Below are positions 27,030 through 37,120 of a DNA stretch of 64,000 bases, piece after piece. Source of the stretch: JANYJZ01 sp964523395 (GTDB taxonomy: Bacteria > Bacteroidota > Ignavibacteria > UBA10030 > SZUA-254); assembly GCA_964523395.1 (NCBI GenBank), contig CAZFXS010000005.1, positions 1 through 64,000 on the forward strand. The letters run 5' to 3'. The notes beneath the pieces are model-generated. The model ran no database searches, was not told where the DNA came from, and worked only from the letters and a program-made list of their open reading frames with translations. Both the position numbers and the translations under genes were made by a program. Within the stretch, counting starts at the first letter, position 1; each line of letters starts with the position of its first letter.

Positions 27030-28025
27030 CTACTTCACGAGTGTCATAATTTTATGACTTCGGAAAATCCCGTCGTTATTTTCTACTTCCAGTTGATACA
27101 CATAATTTGCGCTGGGTAATCGCAGCAACTGCAAGTCGACGCTTACTTTATGTTCCCCCGCCGGCAAAATTCCGTTCTTGACCGTGGCAACTTTCTTCCC
27201 GGTAATATCCCACAATTCCAGTTTTACCTTCGATTGTTTGGTGAGGGTAAATGGAATAATTGTCTGTCCGTTGAATGGATTCGGATAATTCTGCCCGAGC
27301 GAGAATTGCTTTGCGATTTCCTTTTCATTGTAACCTACTCCTGTAGTTCCGGAACCTTGAATACTGACCTCGAGAAAGCTATCGTAGCCGCCTGTCGCTG
27401 AGTTTGGGGTTAATGTTGCAAGTTGATACGCATACCCATCCGCAAAAATGCCATCAGACTCAATGGCAGTTGGATCTGCACCTTTAGTATAGATCGATGA
27501 ATTGGCACTATAGATTGCATTCTTCTCATCAACATCAAATGTCAGTTGAGAAATGGCAGCATACGATGAGCTAACATACACTTGAAAATGAATATGACAC
27601 ACTCTGCCTGTGTACCACCCGGGAAGAATGGTGATAAATTCGACTTCACCGTACGCGTCTGTAATCTGGTATCCCCGCAGATACGTCAATCCTGCCTGTC
27701 CGGGATTATTCGGCTGGCTGTAACCGGAATAATATCCGTCTTTATCGCAATGCCAGATATTGACGCGAAGATTTTGCATCGGCTGACAGTTGTCAATTCC
27801 TACGATTCTGATTTTGAGGTTGAGCTGAACACCCGTTTTGGATTCCCGCACATCCTGCCTGAAATAAAACGAGTTTGTAGTAAGATCAAGAGGAAACGGT
27901 CCGGCCGTTTCGGATGGAATCAGCACACAACCATTTGCGGTTTCCTTGGCAAGCGATTTGCCAATCGGTATCGCCAGCCCCAAACCTGCAAATCCCACGC
28001 TTTTCAGAAATTCTTTTCGTTCCAT
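27030..28025 (-). CDS. Intradiol-type dioxygenase fused to T9SS sorting domain
   Basis: 331 residues. After an N-terminal Tat-like segment (MERKEFLKSVGFAGLGLAI, but with RK rather than the RR pair) comes a catechol/protocatechuate dioxygenase-like beta sandwich. The Fe(III) ligands can be placed: Tyr in DGYYSGY, Tyr in PGWY, and both His in HIHF, with the conserved Arg (GWYTGR) in between. Such enzymes open catechol rings between the hydroxyls. The last ~85 residues are a T9SS sorting domain (LGQNYPNPFNGQT..., GKKVATVKNG), so this dioxygenase should be exported to the surface. The substrate is unknown. It starts with a normal ATG and stands alone. Confidence 0.82.
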   Translation of the reverse strand: MERKEFLKSVGFAGLGLAIPIGKSLAKETANGCVLIPSETAGPFPLDLTTNSFYFRQDVRESKTGVQLNLKIRIVGIDNCQPMQNLRVNIWHCDKDGYYSGYSQPNNPGQAGLTYLRGYQITDAYGEVEFITILPGWYTGRVCHIHFQVYVSSSYAAISQLTFDVDEKNAIYSANSSIYTKGADPTAIESDGIFADGYAYQLATLTPNSATGGYDSFLEVSIQGSGTTGVGYNEKEIAKQFSLGQNYPNPFNGQTIIPFTLTKQSKVKLELWDITGKKVATVKNGILPAGEHKVSVDLQLLRLPSANYVYQLEVENNDGIFRSHKIMTLVK

Positions 28026-28177
28026 ACTTTTGGTTCCTCTTAATGGCTTACTAATAATAATTTAAAATTTGACTAAAGACATTAGTCTAAAGTTTAATGG
28101 CAAAGTTGATACAAAACGTTAAGAAACTTAAGGAAAATAAGAGAGGGTGTCAAGAATCTATTCGGACTGCTCTCATT

Positions 28178-28206
28178 TTGCATTTTCCCCCTCCATTTCG
28201 TAAGTT
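28178..28206 (+). promoter_or_regulatory. Possible promoter for the peptidase-propeller-barrel gene
   Basis: TTGCAT (28178-28183), 17 nt, TAAGTT (28201-28206), 38 nt upstream of the ATG at 28245. The -10 box is imperfect. Confidence 0.3.
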
Positions 28207-28244
28207 TCAATTGAAGATTTCGTGCATAAGGATTGAGGCCGACC

Positions 28245-31200
28245 ATGGTTAAACGCAATACGTTTCTCATCGCATTCCTCCTTTTCTGCATCGCGTGCGT
28301 ACCTTCGCAGGCACAGGAAGCGTCGTTCGGAAAGAACAAAGTCCAGTACAGGAATTTCGACTGGTCGTTTATTCAGTCAAACCACTTTGATGTGTATTTC
28401 AGCAGTGGCGGGGAATATCTCGCGCAATACACAGCAGATATTGCGGAATCAGCATACACTTCCATCAGCAAATCGTTCCGGTACCAGCTTACCAACCGTA
28501 TTCCCATTATTGTTTACAACTCGCACAACGAGTTTCAGCAGACAAATGTCGTAAGCTCGTACCTTGAAGAAGGGATCGGCGGAGTCACGGAATTATTTAA
28601 AAACCGCGTCGTGCTTCCGTTTGAAGGCGAATACAAAAAATTCCGCCACGTCATTCACCATGAACTTGTTCATGCAGTTATCAACGATATGTTTTACGGC
28701 GGCTCGATCCAGTCCATTATTTCCAACAACATCTCGCTCCAGCTTCCTCTCTGGTTTAATGAGGGGTTGGCTGAGTATGAAGCGTTGCAGTGGGATACGA
28801 ATTCTGATATGTTTCTCCGCGACGCAACGATTCATGAATACCTCCCGCCGATTCAATATCTCAACGGATACTTTGCATACCGCGGGGGACAATCTGTGTG
28901 GAATTATATAGCCACAAAATACGGCAAACAAAAAATCGGAGAAATTCTCACCCGCATCCGGGGCACGCGCAGTGTGGATCAGGGATTCCGGAGTGCACTT
29001 GGATTGAATGTACAGGAACTTTCTGAACGATGGGAAAAGGAACAGAAGGTTATTTACTGGCCCGACATCGCGAAGCGTGAAGAGCCCGCAGATTACGCAC
29101 GCCGTATTACCAATCATAAAAAAGATGGAAGTTTCTACAATACCAGTCCTGCAATTTCCCCGCAAGGCGACCGCATCGCCTTTATCTCTAACCGTGACGA
29201 TTACTTCGATGTGTTTGTCGCTAACGCGAGCGACGGAAGCGAAGGGAAAAAAGTTATCAGCGGCCAACGAACACCGGACTTTGAAGAACTCCACCTGCTA
29301 ACCCCCGGAATGGCCTGGTCGCCTGACGGTTCAAAGTTGGCGCTTGCCGCAAAGAGCGGTGATCAGGATGCCATCATCATCGTCGATGTAAATGAAGGAC
29401 AAGAGGAAAAACTGGAATTCGGGCTGGACGGGATATTTTCTGTCGACTGGTCACGCCCCGTTACCGGAACATCCGGCAATCAGACAAGATTGGTATTCGT
29501 AGGGGTAAAGAGCGGGCGGTCCGATGTCTATGTATATGATTTTGCCACAAAAGAATTGAACAACCTCACAAACGATGTTTTCAGTGATGCCGATCCGGTC
29601 TGGTCTGATGACGGCAAAGAGATTTTCTTCTCTTCAGACCGCAAAGACCATATCATTCCCAACAGCGTTCCGCTGAATTTCAAAATGCAGAACTTCGATT
29701 GCAGTCAGCTCGATATTTACAAATACTCGCTGGAGTCGAGAACAATCACCCGGATCACAGATCTGTCAAACAGCGACGAGACATCCCCTGTTGCCGCACC
29801 CGACGGAAAGCATTTATACTTTATTTCCGATATGAACGGCATCAATAATATTTATGTAAAGAATCTCGACAGCGACAGCACCACCTCTAAAACGAACTCA
29901 CTGAGCGGTGTGTATCAGCTTTCACTGTCACACGATGGCAGTAAGATGGCATTCAGCTCACTGAATGACGGCGGATTCGACGTCTTCATGATGCGGACTC
30001 CGATGGACCGCCGCATGAAAACCAATCAGCCCGAAATGACAGAGTTTTTCAGAAGGGAGATCGCAGGCATCGCACGCACCGACACCCCTCTTGTTGCACC
30101 TGACACTTTGAAAATCGGCGAAGACATTATTATTAAAACGGACACCAAAGATTCAACTCGTCAATTCGGCAACGATGTCACCATAGATTTGCATAACTAT
30201 GTTTTCAAAAATGAGAACGGTGAAAAAGGCGGCAACAACCTGGACAGCATTTCCTCCATTGCGGTAACAGACAATGTCGATGCTGAAGGGAGATACAAAG
30301 TCAACAAATACAAACTGAACTTTTCTCCCGACATCATCTACGGCAACGCAGGATACAACACATTTTATGGTGTCCAGGGGTCAACCGTCATGGCATTCAG
30401 CGATATGCTCGGCGATCACCAGATTTACATTCTGACGAACCTGCTTTTTGATTTGAAGAACAGCGATTACGCGCTGGCATATCTCTATCTTCCAAAGCGA
30501 ATTGATTACGGAATCCAGGGATTTCACAGCGCACGCTTTCTCATACTGCAGGATAACACCATAGGAGAAAGCCTCTACCGTTTCAGAAATTACGGCGTCA
30601 CCGGACTCGCATCGTTTCCGATCAACAAATTCGAGCGACTGGAATTCAACTTCTCCTGGTTTAACATCAGCCGCGATAATCTTGATTATACATTCGTCCC
30701 ATCGGAACATCGCAGTCTGATTATTCCATCACTGAGTTATGTGCACGACACAAGCTTATGGGGAATCATAGCTCCGTCCAACGGGAAACGCTTTAATTTA
30801 AGTCTGATGGCAAGCCCCAAGGTCGGCGGCGGAGCGTTGGGATTTTATTCGGTTACCGGAGATTATCGTATTTATCATAAACTCTGGCAGGATTACACCC
30901 TGGCCCTGCGTCTGGCCGGCGGCGGAAGTTTTGGTGAAGATCCCCAGCGTTTTATTATCGGCGGCGTTGACAACTGGATTAACCGGCAATTCGAAAATGA
31001 CCGCATCCCAGTTGAATCAGCAGAGGATTTTGTATTTCTCACGTCCGGAATTCCCTTGCGCGGCTACAACTATAACGCAAAGATCGGCACGAAATACGCG
31101 ATGGCAAACATGGAATTCCGTTTTCCCGTATTGGGCTATCTTACTGCCGGACCACTGCCGGTATTTTTCCAAAGCTTCAGCGGAGTATTGTTTGTCGATA

Positions 31201-31412
31201 TGGGAACAGCATGGACGACCAAAAAGGATTTTAAAGCATTCGACAAAGACAACAGCGGAAGCGTTTACATGAAGGACCTGTTAATGGGAACCGGATACGG
31301 CGTCAGAATGATTTTTCTCGGATTCCTGTTAAAAATGGATGTGGCATGGTCGTATAATCTCCAGCAATTTTCGTCACCAAAATATTATTTTTCATTAGGA
31401 GCGGATATTTAG
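28245..31412 (+). CDS. Metallopeptidase, TolB-like propeller and outer-membrane barrel in one protein
   Basis: 1055 residues. The ATG at 28245 follows a GAGG ribosome site and opens a signal peptide (MVKRNTFLIAFLLFCIACVP...QAQ). Residues about 30-270 form a gluzincin (peptidase MA-like) domain with HELVH at 139-143 and the third zinc ligand in NEGLAEY (Glu about 173). Next come WD40/PD40 repeats like those of TolB (SPQGDRIAFISNR, SPDGSKLALA, SDDGKEIFFSSDR, APDGKHLYFISD), about 290-600. The C-terminal ~360 residues are aromatic-rich beta strands like a BamA/surface-antigen barrel (RFIIGGVDNW..., LRGYNYNAKIGTKYAMANME). It likely sits in the outer membrane with the peptidase facing the periplasm or the outside. 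Monocistronic. Confidence 0.82.
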   Translation: MVKRNTFLIAFLLFCIACVPSQAQEASFGKNKVQYRNFDWSFIQSNHFDVYFSSGGEYLAQYTADIAESAYTSISKSFRYQLTNRIPIIVYNSHNEFQQTNVVSSYLEEGIGGVTELFKNRVVLPFEGEYKKFRHVIHHELVHAVINDMFYGGSIQSIISNNISLQLPLWFNEGLAEYEALQWDTNSDMFLRDATIHEYLPPIQYLNGYFAYRGGQSVWNYIATKYGKQKIGEILTRIRGTRSVDQGFRSALGLNVQELSERWEKEQKVIYWPDIAKREEPADYARRITNHKKDGSFYNTSPAISPQGDRIAFISNRDDYFDVFVANASDGSEGKKVISGQRTPDFEELHLLTPGMAWSPDGSKLALAAKSGDQDAIIIVDVNEGQEEKLEFGLDGIFSVDWSRPVTGTSGNQTRLVFVGVKSGRSDVYVYDFATKELNNLTNDVFSDADPVWSDDGKEIFFSSDRKDHIIPNSVPLNFKMQNFDCSQLDIYKYSLESRTITRITDLSNSDETSPVAAPDGKHLYFISDMNGINNIYVKNLDSDSTTSKTNSLSGVYQLSLSHDGSKMAFSSLNDGGFDVFMMRTPMDRRMKTNQPEMTEFFRREIAGIARTDTPLVAPDTLKIGEDIIIKTDTKDSTRQFGNDVTIDLHNYVFKNENGEKGGNNLDSISSIAVTDNVDAEGRYKVNKYKLNFSPDIIYGNAGYNTFYGVQGSTVMAFSDMLGDHQIYILTNLLFDLKNSDYALAYLYLPKRIDYGIQGFHSARFLILQDNTIGESLYRFRNYGVTGLASFPINKFERLEFNFSWFNISRDNLDYTFVPSEHRSLIIPSLSYVHDTSLWGIIAPSNGKRFNLSLMASPKVGGGALGFYSVTGDYRIYHKLWQDYTLALRLAGGGSFGEDPQRFIIGGVDNWINRQFENDRIPVESAEDFVFLTSGIPLRGYNYNAKIGTKYAMANMEFRFPVLGYLTAGPLPVFFQSFSGVLFVDMGTAWTTKKDFKAFDKDNSGSVYMKDLLMGTGYGVRMIFLGFLLKMDVAWSYNLQQFSSPKYYFSLGADI

Positions 31413-31601
31413 CTCTCAAGCCTCACCAAGACAAAGCAGAATCTCCATTCATGAGAAATTACCGGTGGACGCTTCCGATGAACAAGAATCCGAACTCACC
31501 GCTTATTTCCATCTTCCGGCCCAGTACGTTCTGAATAATCTTCACTTAAACTCTTACACCGACTATCTGATTTAAAAAGTATTTCGTATATTGTCGCCAC
31601 T

Positions 31602-32456
31602 ATGAAAATACTCCTACTAGTATCGTTTGCAATTCTGTTTTCCGGCTGTATTCAGCAGATTGCCATCAACTCCATCGGCAATATCATGGATAATGGTTTT
31701 GAAGTACTCAACGAAGAGCAGGACCTTGACCTCGCCGAGAAAGCCGTTGCCTCCAATCTCAAACTCCTGGAATCGGTATTGCGCAGCGACCCGAATAATG
31801 AACGGTTCCTCCTTCTTGCTTCCATCGGTTATTCCAGTTACGCGCTCGGTTTCGTGGAAGACGACAGCGTGCAGCGTGCTTCGATGTTCTATCTCCGCGG
31901 GAAGGAATTTGGGATGAAGATCCTCCGCCGTAACCGCACTCTCAGTAATGCCTTGGATAAGGGGGCGGAAGAGCTCTCTGCCGCACTGAAAACATTGTCG
32001 CGAGATGATGTACCGGCGGTGTTCTGGACGGCAACAGGATGGGGGAGCTACATCTCCGTGTCGTTAACGGATCCTTCGGCGCTGGCTGATCTTCCGAAGG
32101 TCGAGGCAATGATGCAGTTTGTCCTGGAAAAAGATCCCGGCTACTTTTACAGCGGAGCTCACTTTTTCCTCGGAACACTCAACGGCAGCCGCCCGGCAAT
32201 CCTCGGCGGAAAGCCGGAGTTATCAAAGCAGCATTTCGAGGAATGCCTGCGCGCAACTGAGGGAAAGTTCCTGATGACATACGTCTATTATGCCCGTTCC
32301 AACGCAGTCCAGACCCAGGACCGGGAACTTTTCGACAGGTGCCTTACTATTGTAGACACAACATCAATTGATGTTTTACCGGAAGCCCGCCTTTCCAATG
32401 CTATCGCCAAACGAAAGGCACAACTTCTCAGAGCAAAAGCCGATGAATTATTCTAA
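31602..32456 (+). CDS. tatT: TRAP transporter TatT-family TPR lipoprotein
   Basis: 284 residues. A lipobox (LLLVSFAILFSGC, Cys about 16) makes it a lipoprotein. The rest is alpha-helical with degenerate TPRs, matching the TatT component family (Treponema Tp0956), which forms a ring that docks the DctP-type binding protein at the membrane. It is directly followed by dctP, dctQ and dctM, confirming the assignment. A TATATT box at 31587-31592 lies right before the ATG but lacks a good -35. Confidence 0.9.
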   Translation: MKILLLVSFAILFSGCIQQIAINSIGNIMDNGFEVLNEEQDLDLAEKAVASNLKLLESVLRSDPNNERFLLLASIGYSSYALGFVEDDSVQRASMFYLRGKEFGMKILRRNRTLSNALDKGAEELSAALKTLSRDDVPAVFWTATGWGSYISVSLTDPSALADLPKVEAMMQFVLEKDPGYFYSGAHFFLGTLNGSRPAILGGKPELSKQHFEECLRATEGKFLMTYVYYARSNAVQTQDRELFDRCLTIVDTTSIDVLPEARLSNAIAKRKAQLLRAKADELF

Positions 32457-32475
32457 ACATATTTCTTCAATTATT

Positions 32476-33504
32476 ATGAAACGCTTTTTCATATTACGAC
32501 TCATTATCCCATTTATCCTTTGTATTCTGCTTCATCCGTTGTCCCTTGCACAGCAATACACCATCAAGTTCGCCACGCTCGCTCCCGAAGGCAGCACATG
32601 GATGAACGTGATGAAGGAATACGACAAAACTATCCGGGCGGAAAGCGGCGGAAGACTTGGTTTTAAAATTTACCCCGGCGGCGTGCAGGGTGACGAGAAA
32701 GATGTGCTGAGAAAAATTAAGCTCGGTCAATTGCACAGTGCAGGCATTACGGGCAACGGTTTGACCAGCATTTCGCCGCGACTGCGAATTATGGATTCAC
32801 CTTTTCTTTTCAAATCGTACAATGAAGTGGATCATATCAGCAAGACCTTTGAAGAAGAATTTACGAAGGGATTTGATGAAGGAGGTTTCGTCAATCTTGG
32901 ATGGGCAGAAGTGGGGTTTGTGTATGTGTTCACGAATACGCCCGTTCAAAAGCCCGAAGATATGAAACAGGTAAAAATGTGGATGTGGGAAGGAGACCCG
33001 ATTGCGGAAGCCTCGTTCAAATCGTTCGGCGTCAACCCGATTCCTCTGACCATTACCGATGTACTTACGTCACTGCAAACGAAACTGATTGACGGCGTGT
33101 ACACATCACCTCTCGCTGCAATTGCGTTGCAATGGTTCACGCGCGTAAAATACATGCTGAACTCCCCTCTTGCGGATGCGGCAGGCGCGGTTGTTATTTC
33201 ACAGAAGAAATTTAATGAACTTCCTCCGGATCTTCAGGAAATACTGACCAAGAATGGTAAAGTGTTTATGAAGAAGCTTACCGATCTCAGCCGTAAGGAA
33301 AACGCAAAGTCGATAGAGACACTGAAGAACAACGGCATAACAATCATCGACCCGCCATCGGCACAGGTTACGGAATCCTATGATGAAATAGGAAAAAAGG
33401 CACGGAGACTGCTGGTCGGAAAATTGTTCTCGGAAGAGTTATTGAACAAGGTGGAAAAAGAAGTCGCCGATTTCCGCAAGGCCCAGCCGAAAGGCGTTAA
33501 GTGA
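32476..33504 (+). CDS. dctP: TRAP transporter substrate-binding protein (DctP/TatP)
   Basis: 342 residues from the ATG at 32476, which gives a clean signal peptide (MKRFFILRLIIPFILCILLH...LAQ). An upstream ATG at 32443 overlaps the tatT stop and would add 11 residues. The DctP fold is visible (IKFATLAPEGSTWMNVM at the start, the LGQLHSAGITGNGL hinge, then KKFNELPPDLQEIL near the end). These proteins bind organic acids in the periplasm for Na+-driven uptake, and the TatP branch pairs with TatT. The ligand is unknown. Its TGA overlaps the GTG of dctQ by four bases. Confidence 0.93.
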   Translation: MKRFFILRLIIPFILCILLHPLSLAQQYTIKFATLAPEGSTWMNVMKEYDKTIRAESGGRLGFKIYPGGVQGDEKDVLRKIKLGQLHSAGITGNGLTSISPRLRIMDSPFLFKSYNEVDHISKTFEEEFTKGFDEGGFVNLGWAEVGFVYVFTNTPVQKPEDMKQVKMWMWEGDPIAEASFKSFGVNPIPLTITDVLTSLQTKLIDGVYTSPLAAIALQWFTRVKYMLNSPLADAAGAVVISQKKFNELPPDLQEILTKNGKVFMKKLTDLSRKENAKSIETLKNNGITIIDPPSAQVTESYDEIGKKARRLLVGKLFSEELLNKVEKEVADFRKAQPKGVK

Positions 33505-34037
33505 AAATACTCAAAGCGCTCGGGAACGGAGTGCTGTTCATTGAACGGTCGGTGATCGTTCTCTTACTGAGTTCAATGGTCATTCTCGCGTTCACGCAGG
33601 TCATTCTCCGCAATTTCTTTTCAATGGGATTTCTTTGGGCGGATCCATTCCTCCGTCACCTCGTTCTTTGGGCCGGCTTCATCGGCGCATCCATTGCAAC
33701 GCAGCAGGAAAAGCACATTACTATCGATGTTATCACCCGTTTTACTTCTCCCCGCATTGCCAACCTCATCCGCATTGCCACAAATTTCTTCGCGTGTTAC
33801 GTGACATACCAGCTCGCACAGGCCGGATGGGTATTTCTTCAAAGTGAAGTGGAATCCGCCGAAATACTCCTTACGATCGGCACAATAGATTTACCCGCGT
33901 GGTATTTTCAGATCATTATACCGGCAGGATTTGCACTGATTTCAATCAGATTTCTGGTAAGAACGATTGAACATATTCTGAGAATCTTTCGCCCCGCATC
34001 AACAGAAGAACCTTCCGCCAATATCCCGACGATATAA
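33501..34037 (+). CDS. dctQ: TRAP transporter small membrane subunit DctQ
   Basis: 178 residues, four predicted membrane helices. It shows the typical DctQ elements AFTQVILRNFFSMGFLWAD and the arginine-containing helix ends. It starts at a GTG inside the GTGA overlap with dctP. It forms the stabilising subunit of the DctQM membrane complex. Confidence 0.92.
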   Translation: MKILKALGNGVLFIERSVIVLLLSSMVILAFTQVILRNFFSMGFLWADPFLRHLVLWAGFIGASIATQQEKHITIDVITRFTSPRIANLIRIATNFFACYVTYQLAQAGWVFLQSEVESAEILLTIGTIDLPAWYFQIIIPAGFALISIRFLVRTIEHILRIFRPASTEEPSANIPTI

Positions 34038-34042
34038 TACCG

Positions 34043-35356
34043 ATGGATACCATTTTTTATATTATTGTTTTTGTCACGATGGCATTTCTCGGTGCACCGC
34101 TTTTTTCAATTATCGGCGGGGTGGCTTTACTTGCGTTCCGCCTTGCTGACATCGACACATCGGCTGTGATTGTCGAACTGTACCGCCTCGCAAGCGCACC
34201 GACGCTTATAGCGATTCCGCTCTTTACATTCGCGGGATATATTCTCGCGGAAAGCAAAACTCCTCAACGCCTCGTGGCGCTTTCACAGGCGCTGTTCGGC
34301 TGGATACGCGGGGGGCTTGCAGTTGTGGCACTTGTTTCGTGCGCGGTGTTTACCGCATTTACCGGGGCATCCGGAGTTACCATCATCGCGCTTGGCGGGC
34401 TGCTTTTTCCAATTCTTATTCAGGAAAAATATTCCGAAAAATTTTCCCTGGGATTACTTACGACCTCAGGAAGCCTCGGGCTGTTATTTCCACCGAGTCT
34501 TCCGTTAATATTATACTCGATGGTAGCATCAAACTCGCGTACAGCAGGAGGTTCGGTCCCCGATGTCACTATCGATAAACTCTTCGCGGCAGGCATTCTT
34601 CCCGGCATCCTTCTAATCGTGGTGCTTTCAGTCTACAGCATCAAGCAGGGTGCAAAAGGCGAAGTTCCGAAAATTCCATTCAAGTGGGAAAATGTTAAAA
34701 AAGCTGTACGGGATGCTCTCTGGGAAATACCTTTGCCGTTTCTTATTATCGGCGGAATTTATGGCGGGCTCTTCACTGCAACCGAAGCCGCCGCGATAAC
34801 GGCCTTTTATGTTCTTGTTGTCGAGGTTTTTATTTACAGAGATCTTAAATTATTTTCCGATATTCCGAGGATCATGCAGGAAAGCATGGTACTTGTCGGC
34901 GCAATTCTGGTTATTCTTGGATGTGCGATGGGACTTACCAATTACCTCATCGACGAAGAAGTTCCGATGAAATTGTTTGAACTTATCAGGGAGCTTATTT
35001 CGAGCAAAGCGGCATTTCTGATTCTACTTAATATCTTCTTACTGATCGTCGGTATGATGATGGATATATTTTCAGCAATCATTGTCGTGGTCCCGCTGAT
35101 TATTCCGATCGCTTCAGCCTATGATATCCACCCGATCCATCTCGGCATCATTTTCCTGACAAATCTTGAAATCGGCTACCTCACGCCCCCCGTGGGATTA
35201 AATCTGTTCATCTCCAGCTTCCGGTTTGAAAAGCCGATCTCGACCGTCGTCAAAGCCACACTTCCCTACATCGGCATCCTGCTCATTGCGCTGATGATCA
35301 TTACATATATACCGGAGCTCAGTCTCTGGATGATTGATATCCTCGGTATCAAGTAA
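34043..35356 (+). CDS. dctM: TRAP transporter large permease subunit DctM
   Basis: 437 residues with about twelve hydrophobic segments and the TRAP-M motifs GASGVTIIALGGLLFPIL and TPPVGLNLFI. It carries out sodium-coupled substrate translocation with DctQ. It starts 5 nt after dctQ and ends the tatT-dctP-dctQ-dctM operon, converging on the GHL10 gene with only 18 nt between stops. Confidence 0.95.
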   Translation: MDTIFYIIVFVTMAFLGAPLFSIIGGVALLAFRLADIDTSAVIVELYRLASAPTLIAIPLFTFAGYILAESKTPQRLVALSQALFGWIRGGLAVVALVSCAVFTAFTGASGVTIIALGGLLFPILIQEKYSEKFSLGLLTTSGSLGLLFPPSLPLILYSMVASNSRTAGGSVPDVTIDKLFAAGILPGILLIVVLSVYSIKQGAKGEVPKIPFKWENVKKAVRDALWEIPLPFLIIGGIYGGLFTATEAAAITAFYVLVVEVFIYRDLKLFSDIPRIMQESMVLVGAILVILGCAMGLTNYLIDEEVPMKLFELIRELISSKAAFLILLNIFLLIVGMMMDIFSAIIVVVPLIIPIASAYDIHPIHLGIIFLTNLEIGYLTPPVGLNLFISSFRFEKPISTVVKATLPYIGILLIALMIITYIPELSLWMIDILGIK

Positions 35357-35374
35357 TTAAATTCTTTTCGGAGG

Positions 35375-37120
35375 TTACTCTCCAACCCGGAAAGATTGCT
35401 GTTCATTGACGGTACCCGCGCTCACCTGAACTGTATATATCCCCCGCTTCAACGATGACGTATTTGCCGCGGCGACATATCTTCCCGGATCAAGGAGATC
35501 GTCTACAACCGTTGCAAGTACATTGTTATACTGATCTGCCACTGTAATCCGCACAGTAGTTGAGATGTTTATCTCATATGGAATAAACAGAGCGCCATCC
35601 TTCATTATACCTTTTCCAAACTTAAACACCGGAGAGAATTTTTTCAGCCATCCCGCCAGGGCCGGCGAAAAAATACCGGGCTGAAGGACTATGTTACTTT
35701 CGTTATTATGCTTATCAAGACTTGAAACCGCATACACTGCGTTTGATTGAGATAACGGAAGCGTATCGAGGAAAAGGGTTGTTGATGAGGGAATAATCGC
35801 GATAAGATTCATCGCAGAAACAGTATCGAATGGAAATGAAGATGACCTGTAGATATTTATATGTGCAGCCCGGTCTCCATCCTTCCCGCGGACCGGCGAC
35901 TGCCATTCAAGTCTTTTTATATTTTCCGTTATAGATACCACCCGGAATTGTTCCGGCGCGTTTGGCGGCACCGCATCTTTCCATGCCATCGGCGGCGTAA
36001 ATGCGGGGCGGTTATAGTAACGCCAATCCCTGAGCTGATGTTCGATATTGGCATAACGGAAAAAGGCATGTCCGCTCACATTGACCGAACGTGAAACATT
36101 TATAATTTCTCCAAGTTGAGATGCCACTTCCGGCTTATAGGGCCCGATACCAAGCACGATCTGTTTGCCGTACGAAAACTGCGACCACTCGGCAGCCATC
36201 GCGGCATAATCAGGATTTCCCTGCTTCTCACCCAGCGACCAATATATCTGCGGGGCAAGGTAATCGAGGATTCCTTTTTCGAGCCAACCGCGTGAATCCT
36301 GATACACTTCGTAATAGGACTGCAACCCTTTGCCGGCAGAAGAGTTTTTGTATATGCCAAGGGTTGTCGCTCCTATTTTCATCATCGGCTTCACTGCCGT
36401 TGCGGCCGCATAAAACGAGGATAGCAATGCCGTTACATTTTCCCTTCTCCACTCCTCTTTCGAACGGCTTCCCCCATACTTTCGAAACGTGGCATCATCA
36501 GGAAACGATGTTCCTGGATAACGAATAAAATCAAATTGAAAACCGTCGACATCATACATTCTCACAATTTCCAGCGCTGTCTTCAACAGATATTCCCGTA
36601 CAGCGGGGAGCCCCGGATCGAGCCACCAGTCATTACCCACAAGGCAGGCCCAATCGGGATGTTGCAACACCGGATGCATCGGCTGAGAACCGGGCGGTTT
36701 TTCCTTTCCGTTTTTCACAAGGAATGTATTAAACCACGCGTGGACTTCCATGTCTTGTACATGCGCTTCACGGATAATAAATTCGAGCGGGTCCCACCCC
36801 GGATCCTTTCCCAATGTACCGGTAAGCTGCTGCGACCATGGTTCTCTGGTGGAATGGTACAAGGCATCTCCGCGGCCCCGAACCTGAAAATACAGCGTAT
36901 TAAAATTTGCCGCTTTAAGGTTCCGGACAATTTCCGACAATGATTTCTGCTGTTCCAGTTTATTTGTACTTCTCGGCCAGTCGAGGCCAAGCAGTGTCGT
37001 AATCCAGACGGCCCTGACTTCACGTTTGGGAATAGGGAGTTGGGTCCGGACCTGTTGTGAAAAACCTACCAGGGGAATCATCGTAAGAACGACAGCACAC
37101 AGTTTGTACATGCAATGCAT
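35375..37120 (-). CDS. GHL10-family glycoside hydrolase-like secreted protein
   Basis: 581 residues from the ATG at 37120; the ATG at 37111, preceded by AGG, is an equally good start. Both give a signal peptide (MYKLCAVVLTMIPLVGFSQ). The main domain (about 25-375) is the GHL10/DUF187 TIM barrel (REVRAVWITTLLGLDWPR, FNTLYFQVRGRGDALY, VDGFQFDFIRYPG). GHL10 proteins are putative polysaccharide or peptidoglycan hydrolases (YngK in Bacillus). The C-terminal ~200 residues look like Ig/FN3-type folds. No T9SS tail is evident; it is probably periplasmic or outer-membrane associated. Confidence 0.88.
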   Translation of the reverse strand: MHCMYKLCAVVLTMIPLVGFSQQVRTQLPIPKREVRAVWITTLLGLDWPRSTNKLEQQKSLSEIVRNLKAANFNTLYFQVRGRGDALYHSTREPWSQQLTGTLGKDPGWDPLEFIIREAHVQDMEVHAWFNTFLVKNGKEKPPGSQPMHPVLQHPDWACLVGNDWWLDPGLPAVREYLLKTALEIVRMYDVDGFQFDFIRYPGTSFPDDATFRKYGGSRSKEEWRRENVTALLSSFYAAATAVKPMMKIGATTLGIYKNSSAGKGLQSYYEVYQDSRGWLEKGILDYLAPQIYWSLGEKQGNPDYAAMAAEWSQFSYGKQIVLGIGPYKPEVASQLGEIINVSRSVNVSGHAFFRYANIEHQLRDWRYYNRPAFTPPMAWKDAVPPNAPEQFRVVSITENIKRLEWQSPVRGKDGDRAAHINIYRSSSFPFDTVSAMNLIAIIPSSTTLFLDTLPLSQSNAVYAVSSLDKHNNESNIVLQPGIFSPALAGWLKKFSPVFKFGKGIMKDGALFIPYEINISTTVRITVADQYNNVLATVVDDLLDPGRYVAAANTSSLKRGIYTVQVSAGTVNEQQSFRVGE

